A DNA stretch of 64,000 nt from Roseibium sp. Sym1 (lineage in GTDB: Bacteria; Pseudomonadota; Alphaproteobacteria; Rhizobiales; Stappiaceae), in NCBI RefSeq assembly GCF_027359675.1, contig NZ_CP114787.1, forward strand, positions 1 to 64,000. Reading direction: 5' to 3'. Below are positions 55,026-64,000 of the stretch, one piece after another (position 1 is the first letter of the stretch; each line of letters opens with the position of its first letter). The position numbers and the translations under genes were made by a program. Under the pieces are notes generated by a model. That model was not told the DNA's origin. It did no database searches and saw nothing but the letters and a program-made list of their open reading frames with translations.

Positions 55026-56948
55026 TCATCCTTGGCCTTCGCGATGAAACCGGTTCGTCGCAACGACCGATTTCATGTCCCCGCGCCGGAACCAGATCGC
55101 ACGCCCGCAGCGGAGCGGCGGATTGCCGGAGGTGAAAGCGATTTGTTCGTCACCGCGCATGCGCAGCACTTCTTCGGGCAGGATCAGAGGCCGCGCCGCC
55201 AATTGCTTTGAGCGTGTTCGCGACGACCCCGACATCTGCGATGTCCGGCTCAACTGATCGACCTCGACGGTGGTATTGCCGCATCGCCGCGAGATGTATT
55301 CGGCGGTTTCCGGATCGTTGATCGCGGCGAACGAGACCCAGGACGCGCTCTCGAACCATTTCGATGTGGCGTCGCGACCGCCATAGATTTCGCGCATCTG
55401 CCCGATCGACTGGAAGAGGAGGAGCAGGCTGATGCCATATTTGCGGCCGGCGTCCCTCGCGGTTTCCAGAATGCGCAGATAGCCGAGCCGCGCCACCTCA
55501 TCGAGCAGGAACAACGTCCGGCCCTTGGTCTCTCCATTCCGATTATAGATCGCGTTCAGCAGTGCGCCGATGATCGTGCGCGCCAGGCCCGGATGCGCCT
55601 CCAGAGTCTTCAGGTCGAGATTGACGAAAATATCCGTCTCTCCGTTTGCAAGGTCGTCCGTCGACAGGCTCGATCCGGACACCAGCGCCGCATAGTTCGG
55701 GTAGCTCAGCCAGTGGGTTTCCTTGATCGCGTTTGCATAGACACCGGAGAAGGTTTCCGGCGTCATGTTGACGAAGGCGGCCACGTTCTCCCGTACGAAA
55801 TCGGATTCCGAATTGTCGTGAATTGACTGCAGGCGCTCGCGCAGTTTCGGTTCTGGTTCGGACAAGTTCATGCGCACTTGGCGCAGCGTCTGGTTTTCCT
55901 TTGCCGTATGCCCGGAGAGGCAGACATCGGCGATCAGCGCGGTGATGAGCTGAAGGGCGGAGGCGCGGAAAAAATCGTCGCGCATCGACGTCTGTCTGCC
56001 GATATCGGTAACGACCCAGCTCGCCACGGCGACGACATCCTCTTCCTTCGTCCCGCCATAACGGCCAATCCAGTCGAGCACATTGAAGCCGACCGAAGCA
56101 TCCTTTGGACTGAGCACGAAGACCTCGCGGCCCGCCTTGCGCCGGTGGTCGATGACCATGGGTGCGACTTCGTTGGATGGGTCAAGCGCCACCAGCCCGC
56201 CGCCCCATTTGAGCGCTGTGGGGATCGTGACGGACGTCGTCTTGAAACCGCCCGAGCCGGCGAAGACCAAGCCGTGCGTCGATCCGAAGGAGGCGTCGAA
56301 GCACAGGAGCTGGGACTTGCCACCCGCCCCCCAGGACTGTTTGTCATCAGCCCGAAACGTGTGGCTCGCGACGCTGTCCTTGTCGACGCGATAGGCCTCG
56401 CCGACGACAATCCCACCGTCTTCGCCAAACATCCGTTTTGCCTCGCCGAGTGACATCCAGTCCGCCGATCCGTGGATCGCGCGCTTGCCTGTGAGACGAC
56501 GTGGCTTCATGCTTGCGAAAGCGGCATCGCCGCGCAGCGCGACGCGCAGGGCGAACATGCCGGCGATGAAGCACACCATTGCGCCGATGCCGGTCGAAGG
56601 ATCGGCGTATTCGATCAACCGGTGTCCATCGGGGACCGCGTCCGCGAAGCCGCTGAGGCGCGAAAACTCGCGCATTCCCGCGATGCCGATCACGCCGACC
56701 GCGCCCACAAGGACACCAAGGCCGGCGGATTTGATCGCCATGGCGCCACGCGCGGCGAAGAGAACGAGCACCCCAAGAGCTGCGGCGGAGACGTAGGGCA
56801 GGGCGATGCCGATCTGCCCCAGCGTCCGTTGCGCCTCAGGCGAATTGCCGAACTGCGCCAACCAGGTTTCGGAGCCGGTTAGTCCAAGACACACGGCCAT
56901 CATCAGGCCGACGGGAGCGATCACGAGGAGGAGCTTATTCAGCGTCAT
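55026..56948 (-). CDS. traG: TraG, Ti-type coupling protein (VirD4 family)
   Basis: TraG is the inner-membrane ATPase that links the relaxosome to the mating pore. Membrane helices lie at the N-terminus ([54 protein letters not shown] and [15 protein letters not shown]). The VirD4-type ATPase follows, with [18 protein letters not shown] as the Walker A region and [20 protein letters not shown] as Walker B. The length (640 aa) is normal. The start overlaps the end of traD by 14 bases. Confidence 0.93.
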   Translation of the reverse strand: MTLNKLLLVIAPVGLMMAVCLGLTGSETWLAQFGNSPEAQRTLGQIGIALPYVSAAALGVLVLFAARGAMAIKSAGLGVLVGAVGVIGIAGMREFSRLSGFADAVPDGHRLIEYADPSTGIGAMVCFIAGMFALRVALRGDAAFASMKPRRLTGKRAIHGSADWMSLGEAKRMFGEDGGIVVGEAYRVDKDSVASHTFRADDKQSWGAGGKSQLLCFDASFGSTHGLVFAGSGGFKTTSVTIPTALKWGGGLVALDPSNEVAPMVIDHRRKAGREVFVLSPKDASVGFNVLDWIGRYGGTKEEDVVAVASWVVTDIGRQTSMRDDFFRASALQLITALIADVCLSGHTAKENQTLRQVRMNLSEPEPKLRERLQSIHDNSESDFVRENVAAFVNMTPETFSGVYANAIKETHWLSYPNYAALVSGSSLSTDDLANGETDIFVNLDLKTLEAHPGLARTIIGALLNAIYNRNGETKGRTLFLLDEVARLGYLRILETARDAGRKYGISLLLLFQSIGQMREIYGGRDATSKWFESASWVSFAAINDPETAEYISRRCGNTTVEVDQLSRTSQMSGSSRTRSKQLAARPLILPEEVLRMRGDEQIAFTSGNPPLRCGRAIWFRRGDMKSVVATNRFHREGQG

Positions 56949-57150
56949 CTGAAAACGCCTCCGCTCCGATTGCTGTCAGTCGTTCGCGCTCCGCTTCGTC
57001 CGCCCTGATCCGGCTGGCGCCGTCGATCAGCAGTCCGAGCAGAAGGGCACGCCTTTCGTAGCGCAGGCCCGCCTTGGCGATCAGACCGCCAAGCCGGATT
57101 TTCTCGCGGGTGTCTTTCCTGCGCGCGTCGGACTGGCTTGCCTGTCGCAT
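56935..57150 (-). CDS. traD: TraD, small Ti-type transfer protein
   Basis: The protein is short and charged, with [20 protein letters not shown] as the family core. I place the start at ATG 57150 because GAGG lies about ten bases upstream, just after the traC stop; a TTG at 57189 would overlap traC. It lies between traC and traG, as in Ti plasmids. TraD helps conjugation, probably at the relaxosome, by an unknown mechanism. Confidence 0.85.
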   Translation of the reverse strand: MRQASQSDARRKDTREKIRLGGLIAKAGLRYERRALLLGLLIDGASRIRADEAERERLTAIGAEAFSDDAE

Positions 57151-57154
57151 GCGC

Positions 57155-57418
57155 TCAAGCCTCGTTATTCGCGCCCGAAGACGCGCCAACCGGGTTTTGC
57201 GTGAGGGGAGATTTCCGGGAGTCGCTGCCGCCGCTACGAAACCGTTTCGCCAAATCCTCGAAGGCTTCGACGAGCTTGGCGTCGTCGATCTCGATCTCTC
57301 CGAGACCGGCCTTCAGTGCGAGCCGGCCGATGCGTTCGGCCTCGCGTGCTTCTGCGGCCTTGAGCTGCTCTTGTAGTCTGGCGATGTCTTCCTTGATCTT
57401 CGATGAGGACTTTTTCAT
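57155..57418 (-). CDS. traC: TraC, small Ti-type relaxosome accessory protein
   Basis: From ATG 57418 the chain is [20 protein letters not shown], a coiled-coil-like helix, followed by [20 protein letters not shown] and a polar tail. This matches TraC of the Ti transfer system, which assists DNA processing at oriT. It is the first gene of the traC-traD-traG operon, transcribed leftwards from the oriT region. A longer frame to 57469 is open but has no ribosome site. Confidence 0.85.
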   Translation of the reverse strand: MKKSSSKIKEDIARLQEQLKAAEAREAERIGRLALKAGLGEIEIDDAKLVEAFEDLAKRFRSGGSDSRKSPLTQNPVGASSGANNEA

Positions 57419-57442
57419 TCCGTGTGCTCCCGGTTCTCGCGA

Positions 57443-57628
57443 ATGGCTGAAAGCCATGAGCAGAATCACCCGGGTGCGCGTTCAGCGCATCCCGGCAGAA
57501 ATGCCGGGTCGAGAGACCCGTCTCTTTGAGAGATCATCTCAGCGTTCCGAAGGAATGCGTCCAAGGGCGCAGTAATACGTCGCGAACCGCGACGTGCTGC
57601 CGGCGGCCCCTGATGGGGTAGGCCGCCG
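57443..57628. other. oriT: origin of transfer (oriT) region between traC and traA
   Basis: The region between the divergent tra operons contains five inverted repeats: ATGGCT/AGCCAT (57443-57457), CCCGGCA/TGCCGGG (57491-57508), GGGTC/GACCC (57506-57519), the perfect ACGTCGCG/CGCGACGT (57577-57595) and CGGCGGCC/GGCCGCCG (57601-57628). The last-but-one flanks the nic-like sequence, as in Ti oriT. Confidence 0.85.
57561..57576 (-). other. nic site
   Basis: CCAAGGGCGCAGTAAT on the + strand corresponds to the RSF1010/Ti-type nic consensus (GCG^CCCTT on the cleaved strand). By analogy the minus strand is nicked between positions 57568 and 57567. The 5' end then leaves toward lower coordinates, so traC-traD-traG and the genes to their left would enter the recipient first. 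Confidence 0.75.
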
Positions 57629-57675
57629 TCCTCTCGGAACAAGGTTGGACTTGTTTCTCAGGAGCTTTATGGCCC

Positions 57676-60600
57676 GTGGCGATCACGCATTTCACACCTC
57701 AGCTCATTTCGCGCGGTAATGGCCGCAGCGCGGTGCTGTCCGCTGCCTATCGCCATTGCGCGAAGATGAGCCACGAGGCGGAAGCGCGGACGGTCGACTA
57801 TTCCAACAAGAATAACCTCGCCCATGAGGAGTTCTTGCTGCCGGCCGATGCCCCGAAATGGGCCCGCGACATGATCGCGGACCACTCCGTGGCGGGCGCA
57901 GCCGAGGCCTTCTGGAACGCAGTCGAAGCCTTCGAGAAACGCAGCGACGCGCAGCTCGCCAAGGAGTTCATCATCGCCCTGCCGGTCGAGCTCAGCCGCG
58001 ACCAGAACATCGCTTTGGTTCGGCAGTTCGTATCCGAGCAAGTTCTAGCTCGTGGACAGGTTGCAGATTGGGTCCTCCACCACGATCCGGGCAATCCCCA
58101 CATTCACCTGATGACCACGCTGCGCCCGCTGACCGAGGACGGGTTCGGGTCCAAGAAGGTCGCGGTGATGGGGCCGGACGGTCAACCAGTTCGGATGAAA
58201 ACCGGCAAAATCCAGTACAAGCTCTGGTCCGGTGAGAAGCCGGAATTCCTCGAGCAACGGCAAAGATGGCTCGATCTCCAGAACCACCATCTGGCACTTG
58301 CCGGGTTGGAAATCCGTGTCGATGGCCGGTCCTACGCCGAGCGCGGCATCGACATCGAGCCGACCACCCATATTGGCGTTGCGGCCAAGGCGTTGCAGCG
58401 CAAGGCTGAGACCAAGGCGGGGGCCATTGATCTCGAACGGCTCGCCCTTCATGAAGCGCAACGGCAAAAGAACGCCGCGCGCATCGAGGTCCGGCCCGAG
58501 CTGGTGCTCGACATTCTCACCTCCGAGAAGAGCGTCTTCGATCAGCGCGACATCGCCAAGGTCCTGCATCGCTATATCGACGATCCCGAAAGCTTCCAGC
58601 GTCTCCTGGCGCGGATCGCGGAAAGCCCGGAATGCCTGAAGCTCGCCGATGAGACCATCGACTTCGCGACAGGCGCGCGTGTCCCGGCGCGGCTGACCAC
58701 ACGGGCGATGATCCGGCTCGAGGCCGAAATGGTCAGCCGCGCGGACTGGCTTTCGGGAAAGAGCGGGTTTGCGGTCCGAGGGAAGGTTCTGGAAGCCGTC
58801 TTTGGCCGGCATGAGCGGCTATCGGAAGAGCAGCGGACAGCCATCGAGCATGTGGCGGGTTCGGAGCGGATCGCAACGGTCGTCGGCCGGGCAGGGGCCG
58901 GCAAGACCACGATGATGAAGGCCGCCCGCGAAGCCTGGGAATTGGCGGGGTACACCGTTGTCGGCGGCGCGCTTGCGGGCAAGGCGGCCGAGGGTCTGGA
59001 GAAGGAAGCGGGTATTCCGTCGCGGACGCTGGCGTCCTGGGAGCTCGGCTGGCAGAAAGGCCGCCGCAGTCTCGATGACAGGACGGTGTTCGTTCTCGAC
59101 GAGGCGGGCATGGTCTCATCCCGCCAGATGGCGACCTTCGTGGAAGCGGTCACCAGATCCGGCGCCAAACTGATCCTTGTCGGTGACGCCGAGCAGCTCC
59201 AGCCGATCGAAGCGGGTGCTGCCTTCCGCGCGATCGTCGAGCGCACCGGCTATGCAGAACTCGAAACCATCTACCGTCAAAATGAACCATGGATGCGGGC
59301 GGCATCCCTCGATCTGGCCCGCGGCCGCGTCAAGGAAGCGCTCTCCTCCTATCGCGCCAAGGGTAAGCTGATCGCGCAGACGCTGAAGGCCGATGCGATC
59401 GAAACCCTCATCGCCGACTGGAACCGGGACTACGATCCGGAGAAGTCGGCCTTGATCCTCGCGCATCTGCGCCGCGATGTGCGCCAGCTCAACACGATGG
59501 CGCGCGAGAAGCTCGTCGAGCGCGGCATCATTGAAGAGGGGTATGCCTTTCGGACGGAGGACGGACCCAGACAGTTCTCCTCCGGCGATCAGATTGTTTT
59601 CCTGAAAAACGAGGGTTCGCTTGGCGTCAAGAACGGCATGATTGGCAAGGTCGTGGAAGCGGCGCCCGGCCGTATCGTCGCGATGATCGGAAACGGGGAG
59701 GGCGCAACCCGCGTCACTGTCGACCAGCGCTTCTATCGCAACCTCGATCACGGTTATGCCACGACCATCCACAAGTCGCAGGGCGCGACAGTCGACCGTG
59801 TGAAAGTGCTCGCGTCACTCTCGCTCGACCGGCATCTGACCTATGTCGCCATGACCCGGCATCGGGAAGACATGGCGCTCTATTATGGCAGCCGGTCTTT
59901 CCACCTCGCCGGCGGGCTCGAGAAGCTCCTCTCCCGCAAGAACGCCAAGGAAGTCACGCTCGATTACGCGGGCGGCCGCTTCTATGCGCAGGCACTCCGC
60001 TTCGCCAACAATCGCGGTCTGCACCTCGTGCGTGTCGCGCGAACGCTCATGCACGACCGAGTCCAGTGGACGATCCGGCAGAAACAGAAACTGGTCGATC
60101 TCGGTTCACGCCTCCGTGCTGCCGGCGCGCGCCTGGGGCTTGCCCATCGACCGCTTCAACAACTCCCGCAATCAATCAGAAGGGCCGAACCCATGGTCAA
60201 GGGCATTTCGAATTTCACGATGTCGGTCACCGACGCAACGGACGAAAAGCTGCAATCCGATCCGGCCCTGCAAAAGCAATGGGACAACTTCTCCGACCGC
60301 ATTCGTCTCGTCTATGAGGATCCTGAATCCGCCTTCAAGGCCATGCGCATGGAGGCGGTTGTCGAAGATCCGAACGTCGCCCGTCTGCGTCTTGGCGAGA
60401 TCGAACGGAGTGCGGCCAGCTTCGGCGCGCTCAAGGGTCGAGAGGGCTTGCTGGCGAGCCGCGCGGACCGGGAGGACCGGCGCGTGGCGGAAGTCAACGT
60501 GCCGGCACTGCGCAAGGACCTCGAACGCTATCTCGATATGAGGGAGAGGGCGACGGCCAAGTACAGGCTGGAAGAGGAAGGACATCGCAAACGCACCTCG

Positions 60601-60987
60601 ATCGACATCCCGTCCCTGTCGCCCGCGGCGGCGCGCGCAATGGAAAAGGTCCGCGACGCCATCGATCGCAACGATCTGCCCGCCGCGCTCGGCTTTGCGT
60701 TGACCGACCGCATGGTGAAAGCCGAACTCGACACCTTCAACAAGGCTGTTTCCGAGCGTTTCGGCGAGCGCACATTGCTCGGCAATGCGGCCAAGACGCC
60801 GGCGGGCGCGACCTTTGACAAGGCGGCGCAAGGCATGTCGCCCGGTGACCGGGAAAAACTCAGCACCGCTTGGCCGACCATGCGAGCCGGCCAGCAACTT
60901 GCCGCCCATGAGCGCACACAGCAGGCACTGAAACAGTCCGAGGCGATGTGGCAAGCGCAGACCAAGAGCCAGAGGCTGAAACAGTGA
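57676..60987 (+). CDS. traA: TraA relaxase-helicase (MOBQ type), 1103 aa
   Basis: TraA nicks oriT and unwinds the transferred strand. The N-terminal MobA/MobL relaxase domain has [13 protein letters not shown] and the metal-binding [10 protein letters not shown] (H-x-H). A RecD-like helicase follows, with Walker [41 protein letters not shown] and the motif [13 protein letters not shown]. The start is GTG 57676 with GGAG upstream; an ATG at 57669 is out of frame. The C-terminal ~250 residues are charged and helical. The stop overlaps the start of traF. Confidence 0.94.
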   Translation: MAITHFTPQLISRGNGRSAVLSAAYRHCAKMSHEAEARTVDYSNKNNLAHEEFLLPADAPKWARDMIADHSVAGAAEAFWNAVEAFEKRSDAQLAKEFIIALPVELSRDQNIALVRQFVSEQVLARGQVADWVLHHDPGNPHIHLMTTLRPLTEDGFGSKKVAVMGPDGQPVRMKTGKIQYKLWSGEKPEFLEQRQRWLDLQNHHLALAGLEIRVDGRSYAERGIDIEPTTHIGVAAKALQRKAETKAGAIDLERLALHEAQRQKNAARIEVRPELVLDILTSEKSVFDQRDIAKVLHRYIDDPESFQRLLARIAESPECLKLADETIDFATGARVPARLTTRAMIRLEAEMVSRADWLSGKSGFAVRGKVLEAVFGRHERLSEEQRTAIEHVAGSERIATVVGRAGAGKTTMMKAAREAWELAGYTVVGGALAGKAAEGLEKEAGIPSRTLASWELGWQKGRRSLDDRTVFVLDEAGMVSSRQMATFVEAVTRSGAKLILVGDAEQLQPIEAGAAFRAIVERTGYAELETIYRQNEPWMRAASLDLARGRVKEALSSYRAKGKLIAQTLKADAIETLIADWNRDYDPEKSALILAHLRRDVRQLNTMAREKLVERGIIEEGYAFRTEDGPRQFSSGDQIVFLKNEGSLGVKNGMIGKVVEAAPGRIVAMIGNGEGATRVTVDQRFYRNLDHGYATTIHKSQGATVDRVKVLASLSLDRHLTYVAMTRHREDMALYYGSRSFHLAGGLEKLLSRKNAKEVTLDYAGGRFYAQALRFANNRGLHLVRVARTLMHDRVQWTIRQKQKLVDLGSRLRAAGARLGLAHRPLQQLPQSIRRAEPMVKGISNFTMSVTDATDEKLQSDPALQKQWDNFSDRIRLVYEDPESAFKAMRMEAVVEDPNVARLRLGEIERSAASFGALKGREGLLASRADREDRRVAEVNVPALRKDLERYLDMRERATAKYRLEEEGHRKRTSIDIPSLSPAAARAMEKVRDAIDRNDLPAALGFALTDRMVKAELDTFNKAVSERFGERTLLGNAAKTPAGATFDKAAQGMSPGDREKLSTAWPTMRAGQQLAAHERTQQALKQSEAMWQAQTKSQRLKQ

Positions 60988-61514
60988 GCCGACGGCGCCG
61001 GATCGTCATCATTGCCGCTCTCGCATGCGTTCCTCTCGCGCTGTTCGGAATGGGATATGGGGCGGACTTTCGGTTCAATCTGACGCCGAGCTATCCGCTC
61101 GGGCTTTGGCGGATCAAAACGCTGAACCGCGATGTCCGGGTCGGGGATCGGGTGTTTATTTGCCCGCCGGTGACCGAGACGTTTCGTCAGGCACGTGAGC
61201 GCGGATATGTGCGCCGCGGTCTCTGCCCCGGCTTGCTCAGCCCGCTGATCAAGACTGTAGTGGCGCTGCCCGGGCAGTCGGTTGAGATCGGCGCATACGT
61301 CGCGATCAACGGTCTCGCGTTGCCGCTATCCGCAGTCCAACCGCGTGACGGATCGGGCCAGGAACTGACCCCCTATCCCGGCGGCGTCGTGCCCTCATAC
61401 ACGCTGTTTCTCTTTTCGACATTCAGAGGCTCTTATGACTCGCGCTACTTTGGGCCTATACCGGCCGCCGGCGTTCTCGGGTTGGCGAAACCCGTTTTCA
61501 CCTTCACGCCGTAG
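60984..61514 (+). CDS. traF: TraF, conjugal signal peptidase-like protein
   Basis: TraF is a signal-peptidase-I-like membrane protein that matures the pilus subunit. After a basic start comes a membrane helix ([18 protein letters not shown]), then the [14 protein letters not shown] serine region ([12 protein letters not shown]) and a lysine-bearing [15 protein letters not shown], which fit the Ser/Lys dyad. I start it at GTG 60984, overlapping the traA stop. The end overlaps traB by 80 bases if traB starts at 61435. Confidence 0.88.
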   Translation: MSRRRRIVIIAALACVPLALFGMGYGADFRFNLTPSYPLGLWRIKTLNRDVRVGDRVFICPPVTETFRQARERGYVRRGLCPGLLSPLIKTVVALPGQSVEIGAYVAINGLALPLSAVQPRDGSGQELTPYPGGVVPSYTLFLFSTFRGSYDSRYFGPIPAAGVLGLAKPVFTFTP

Positions 61515-62658
61515 CATGTTCACTGCGGCAACGTTCCTCGCCGCTGCCACCGCGGTCGGTGCATTCGGATGGAGCGGCGAAGTGTTTCTCCTCCCGCTAG
61601 CGTGCCTCTTTCCCGCACTCTGGGCATTCGCCCCCACGCGGCTGGTCGCAGGCCTGGTCTCGATGGCCTATTTCATGGCGGCTTCCCGCGGTCTGCCGGT
61701 CGGCGTGTCGATATTCTATGCGAGCGATATCGGGGTCGGGCTCGGTCTTTGGATCGCGGCGTCGCTGATGTTCGTGTTGGTGCATACTGTCCTTTGGTCG
61801 CCGAAGCCCGGGTGGCATCGGCCGCTGCGATATCTGGCAGCGTGGGCGCTGATGAGCGTGCCTCCATTCGGCGTCGTCGGGTGGGCCAGTCCGATCACCG
61901 CGGCTGGAGTGCTCTTCCCCGGTTGGGGCTGGGCAGGACTGGTGGCCACGGCCGCAGGTCTCTCGGCGATGACCACGCGGGCCTGGCCGCTGGCCGGTGT
62001 CGCAATGGGCGTGGCCTTTGCGCATTCCGGATTCACATGGACCAATCCCGAACCGCCGGAAGGATGGGTCGGAATTGATACGACCTTCGACTACCAAGTC
62101 GCCGGAAACCATGCCGATTATGCGCAACATATGGCGACGATCGCACTTGTCAGACGCGCTGTGGAGACTGGTGCCAGCACAGTTGTTCTGCCCGAGAGCG
62201 CGCTCGGGATCTGGACGCCGACCACCGAGCGCCTCTGGACCCGAAACCTCGCCGACCTCGATGCCATCGTCGCCGGCGGCGCCGTCGTCGTCAACGAAAG
62301 CGGCTACGACAATGTCATGATCGAGCTGACAGGCGAGGGGGCGAGGGTCCTCTACAGGGAGCGGATGCCGGTTCCTATTTCGATGTGGCGGCCCTGGGCG
62401 TCCGGCGGCGCATCGGCGCAATTCTTCAGGGATCCAACCGGCAGATTTGCCGGGACGTCGATCGCACCCTTGATCTGTTATGAGCAGCTCATCGTGTGGC
62501 CGATCCTTCAGTCCATGCTCTTCGGGCCGGATGTCATCGTGGCGACAGGCAATGGCTGGTGGACCGGCGACACCAACGTTGTTCCGATCCAGAGAGCGAG
62601 CGCCAAGGCATGGGCGGTGCTGTTCAATCTACCACTCGTTATCGCCTTCAACACCTGA
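61435..62658 (+). CDS. traB: TraB, Ti-type membrane protein with nitrilase-like domain
   Basis: The N-terminal half is a set of membrane helices ([36 protein letters not shown] and others). The C-terminal half resembles the nitrilase/apolipoprotein N-acyltransferase fold ([11 protein letters not shown] with a catalytic-type Glu, YRERMPVP and the Cys-containing PLICYEQLI). TraB aids conjugal transfer by an unknown route. The ATG at 61435 has an AGAGG site; a second candidate at 61516 avoids overlap with traF but has no clear ribosome site. Confidence 0.85.
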   Translation: MTRATLGLYRPPAFSGWRNPFSPSRRSMFTAATFLAAATAVGAFGWSGEVFLLPLACLFPALWAFAPTRLVAGLVSMAYFMAASRGLPVGVSIFYASDIGVGLGLWIAASLMFVLVHTVLWSPKPGWHRPLRYLAAWALMSVPPFGVVGWASPITAAGVLFPGWGWAGLVATAAGLSAMTTRAWPLAGVAMGVAFAHSGFTWTNPEPPEGWVGIDTTFDYQVAGNHADYAQHMATIALVRRAVETGASTVVLPESALGIWTPTTERLWTRNLADLDAIVAGGAVVVNESGYDNVMIELTGEGARVLYRERMPVPISMWRPWASGGASAQFFRDPTGRFAGTSIAPLICYEQLIVWPILQSMLFGPDVIVATGNGWWTGDTNVVPIQRASAKAWAVLFNLPLVIAFNT

Positions 62659-62671
62659 TGGGATCTATGAA

Positions 62672-63046
62672 ATGATCGACGTTGCCCTCATTCAGCAATG
62701 CGCCGATCCTCGCCTCGAGGTGTCGGTTGTTCAGCAATTCGTGGCCGAGATGAATGCGCCGGACCACCTCACCATTCGTGTGCTCCAGGGCGACAAAATG
62801 GTGCTTGTCCCGGCGCCGAAATCGGCAGAGCAGGCGGTTGAGACCACCAGGCAGTGGGTCGGCAAGGCGAACGTCCGGGTAGGTCTAACCCAATATCCGG
62901 CGAGGCTCGGCGTCTCCGATCCATCGGAGATCGGCATGGAGCTCTCCGATACCTGCGACAACCTGCGGCTTGGTACGGAGCTGTTCGGGAAGGTCCTACG
63001 GATCGTTAGCGAGCGGCATGAGGGGAGCGAGGCCCATGTGCGCTAA
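62672..63046 (+). CDS. traH: TraH, apparently shortened by an IS element
   Basis: The sequence MIDVALIQQCADPRLEVSVV and VGKANVRVGLTQYPARLGVS matches the N-terminal domain of Ti-type TraH. Relatives, as I recall, are about 200 residues; this one stops at 124, immediately beside the IS element, with an out-of-family tail (SERHEGSEAHVR). The likely explanation is truncation by the insertion. Whether the fragment works is unknown. The gene ends the traA-traF-traB-traH operon. Confidence 0.8.
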   Translation: MIDVALIQQCADPRLEVSVVQQFVAEMNAPDHLTIRVLQGDKMVLVPAPKSAEQAVETTRQWVGKANVRVGLTQYPARLGVSDPSEIGMELSDTCDNLRLGTELFGKVLRIVSERHEGSEAHVR

Positions 63047-64000
63047 CTTAAGGGGTTGACATCTGGGGCCTTCGCTTTCGGGGCGGCTCGTTGAGGCGGT
63101 GCCCAACGTCCTTCAGCCGCGCCGGGAAGTTGCTGAGTGGAATGGCGCCGATGATCGCGGCTTTCAGGCTATGGAAGAGCATTTTGACGATCCGCCAGAA
63201 GGAGACGTGGCGGCGCGACCGGTCCGTCGGCTCAGGGGGGAGAGTCCAGCGTGTGCTGGACCATGTCGTCAATCATGAATGCGGCGATGAGGTTGGTGAA
63301 AATCCAGGCTCGTGCAAGCTCGGGGTCCTTGGCGCGCAATGCGTCCAGATGGAGCAGGCTCTTGAGCCGCTTGAAGGCGATTTCCACCTGCCATCGCAGG
63401 CGATAGAGCGCGCCAACGCGCTTTGCTGGATATTCGAGAGGATCGAGCGAGGTGAGAAGCAGCACATGGCCCGCCGCTTCCAGCGTTTCCGGCTTCACCG
63501 CCCGGCCTTTGCGGCGGGTTTCTTTCAGAACCCGGTCCCTGGCCGACCTGGCCTTGTCGTCAGGCAGCCGCAAGGCAATGAGGCGCGCCCGGAACGGCGT
63601 CCATGGCGACCTGCTCCATCCACGGCCGATCATGACCGTCGCCTCGCCGCTTTCGCGCTCCCCAAGATCGCGCAGGAACCCCATCGTATCAAACCGGTTC
63701 CCCTGAAGGTCCAGCCAGTGCAGGCCGCGCCAATTGACGCGAACCACATAATCGCCGACGCCTTGGGCAAGGGCGCGGATACAGTCCGGGCGGGAGCCAA
63801 AGTCGCGATCGGCAATACGGATTTCGTTGGCGAGAGGGTCAAAACGATCCAGACGCTCGGCCTCAAGGCCGTCCGTCAGTTCGAAGGCCGTGAACCGTCG
63901 CTTCTCTGGGTCGTATCCCATATGCAGCCGCCAATCTGCGGCAGTGCTGCCGGGCGCGCGGATGCTCGTTCCATCCACCAGTCGCAACATCCGCGCGCCC
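63047..64000. mobile_element. IS4-family insertion sequence, partial (continues beyond the window)
   Basis: The element starts directly after the traH stop codon and continues past the right edge. It contains the transposase gene on the minus strand. The left terminal repeat cannot be confirmed because the right end is missing. The transposase stop lies only two bases from the traH stop, so the boundary is within a few bases of 63047. Confidence 0.75.
63048..64000 (-). pseudogene. IS4-family transposase, frameshifted near its C-terminus; 5' part outside the window
   Basis: DDE motifs are intact: LVDGTSI (first Asp), RIADRDFGS (second Asp) and YRLRWQVEIAFKRLK, the Y-R-E-K signature with the Glu. 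The main frame ends at 63232, but the typical IS4 C-terminal sequence (HVSFWRIVKMLFHSL and onward, with EPPRKRR) continues in another frame to 63048. A run of six G (63235-63240; C on the coding strand) sits at the break: removing one base restores the family sequence (DSPPEPTD). It is a +1 type shift, so a one-base insertion or sequencing error is more likely than programmed frameshifting. Confidence 0.75.

Noticed and set aside
57419..57675. A tra box for TraR quorum-sensing control between the divergent tra operons
   Set aside because: I saw no 18-base dyad resembling the known tra box, and no traR, traI or traM gene is in the window. Control of transfer here is unknown.
63232..63272. Programmed ribosomal frameshifting in the IS transposase
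   Set aside because: The shift needed is +1 (skipping one base) in a G/C run. Programmed frameshifts in IS elements are usually -1 on A-rich slippery sites with a downstream structure, so a mutation or sequence error is more likely.
1..64000. CRISPR arrays, complete tRNA genes or rRNA genes
   Set aside because: I saw no regularly spaced direct repeats, no complete cloverleaf-capable segment and no rRNA-like sequence anywhere in the window.

Overview
The window looks like part of a large conjugative replicon (a plasmid or an integrated conjugative element) from an alphaproteobacterium of the Rhizobiales. The evidence is: a Ti-type traG-traD-traC / oriT / traA-traF-traB-traH transfer region; a GAAC-N7-GAAC LexA site of the alphaproteobacterial kind in front of an imuA-imuB-dnaE2 mutagenesis cassette; and a set of small conserved rhizobial plasmid genes (DUF736, DUF1419, DUF3085, DUF3991-toprim, ParB-like, ArdC-like). 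No replication genes (repABC) and no trb mating-pore genes are in the window. The genus is not resolvable from the sequence alone.

Layout. Bases 1-14,000 form a dense defence / conflict island: the tail of a protein with a PD-(D/E)xK-type motif and an unknown partner; a lone restriction-endonuclease-like protein; a two-gene short prokaryotic Argonaute system whose first protein is a three-part fusion (nuclease-like, TIR, APAZ); an HExxH metallopeptidase coupled to a small EACC1-like protein; an orphan membrane protein; an Xre/RES toxin-antitoxin pair; a Rad50/SMC-like ATPase with a small partner; and a DarT-like DNA ADP-ribosyltransferase with a NADAR-like partner. Bases 14,080-22,467 are a DNA-damage module: a UvrD-type helicase plus a SRAP (YedK/HMCES) protein on one side of a LexA site, and imuA-imuB-dnaE2 on the other. 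An unrecognised membrane protein follows. Bases 24,470-35,714 are a LysR regulator and a catabolic operon: oligopeptide-type ABC transporter, argininosuccinate-lyase-like C-N lyase, cystathionine-gamma-synthase/methionine-gamma-lyase-like enzyme, leucine-dehydrogenase-like enzyme and a YitT membrane protein. Its substrate is unknown. A PAS-GGDEF diguanylate cyclase and two small hypothetical genes lead into the plasmid backbone.

Bases 39,326-54,948 hold plasmid housekeeping and probable anti-restriction genes: a 1,701-residue methylase-helicase, a ParB-like protein, an ArdC-like zincin, a PAPS-reductase-like PP-loop protein, DUF736 and others. Almost all are on the + strand, pointing toward oriT, and many are preceded by unusually long, GC-rich, hairpin-rich non-coding leaders. 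By analogy with RSF1010 and Ti nic sites, the nicked strand here would be the minus strand. This block would then be the leading region that enters the recipient first. Bases 55,026-63,046 are the transfer genes. An IS4-family element (running off the right edge, with a frameshifted transposase) abuts a traH that looks shortened.

The most interesting system is the short Argonaute pair at 2,981-6,459. Its effector carries both a nuclease-like domain and a TIR domain, and the TIR domain appears to lack the usual catalytic glutamate. The next most interesting idea is that the hairpin-rich leaders upstream of the leading-region genes act as single-stranded-DNA promoters during conjugative entry.
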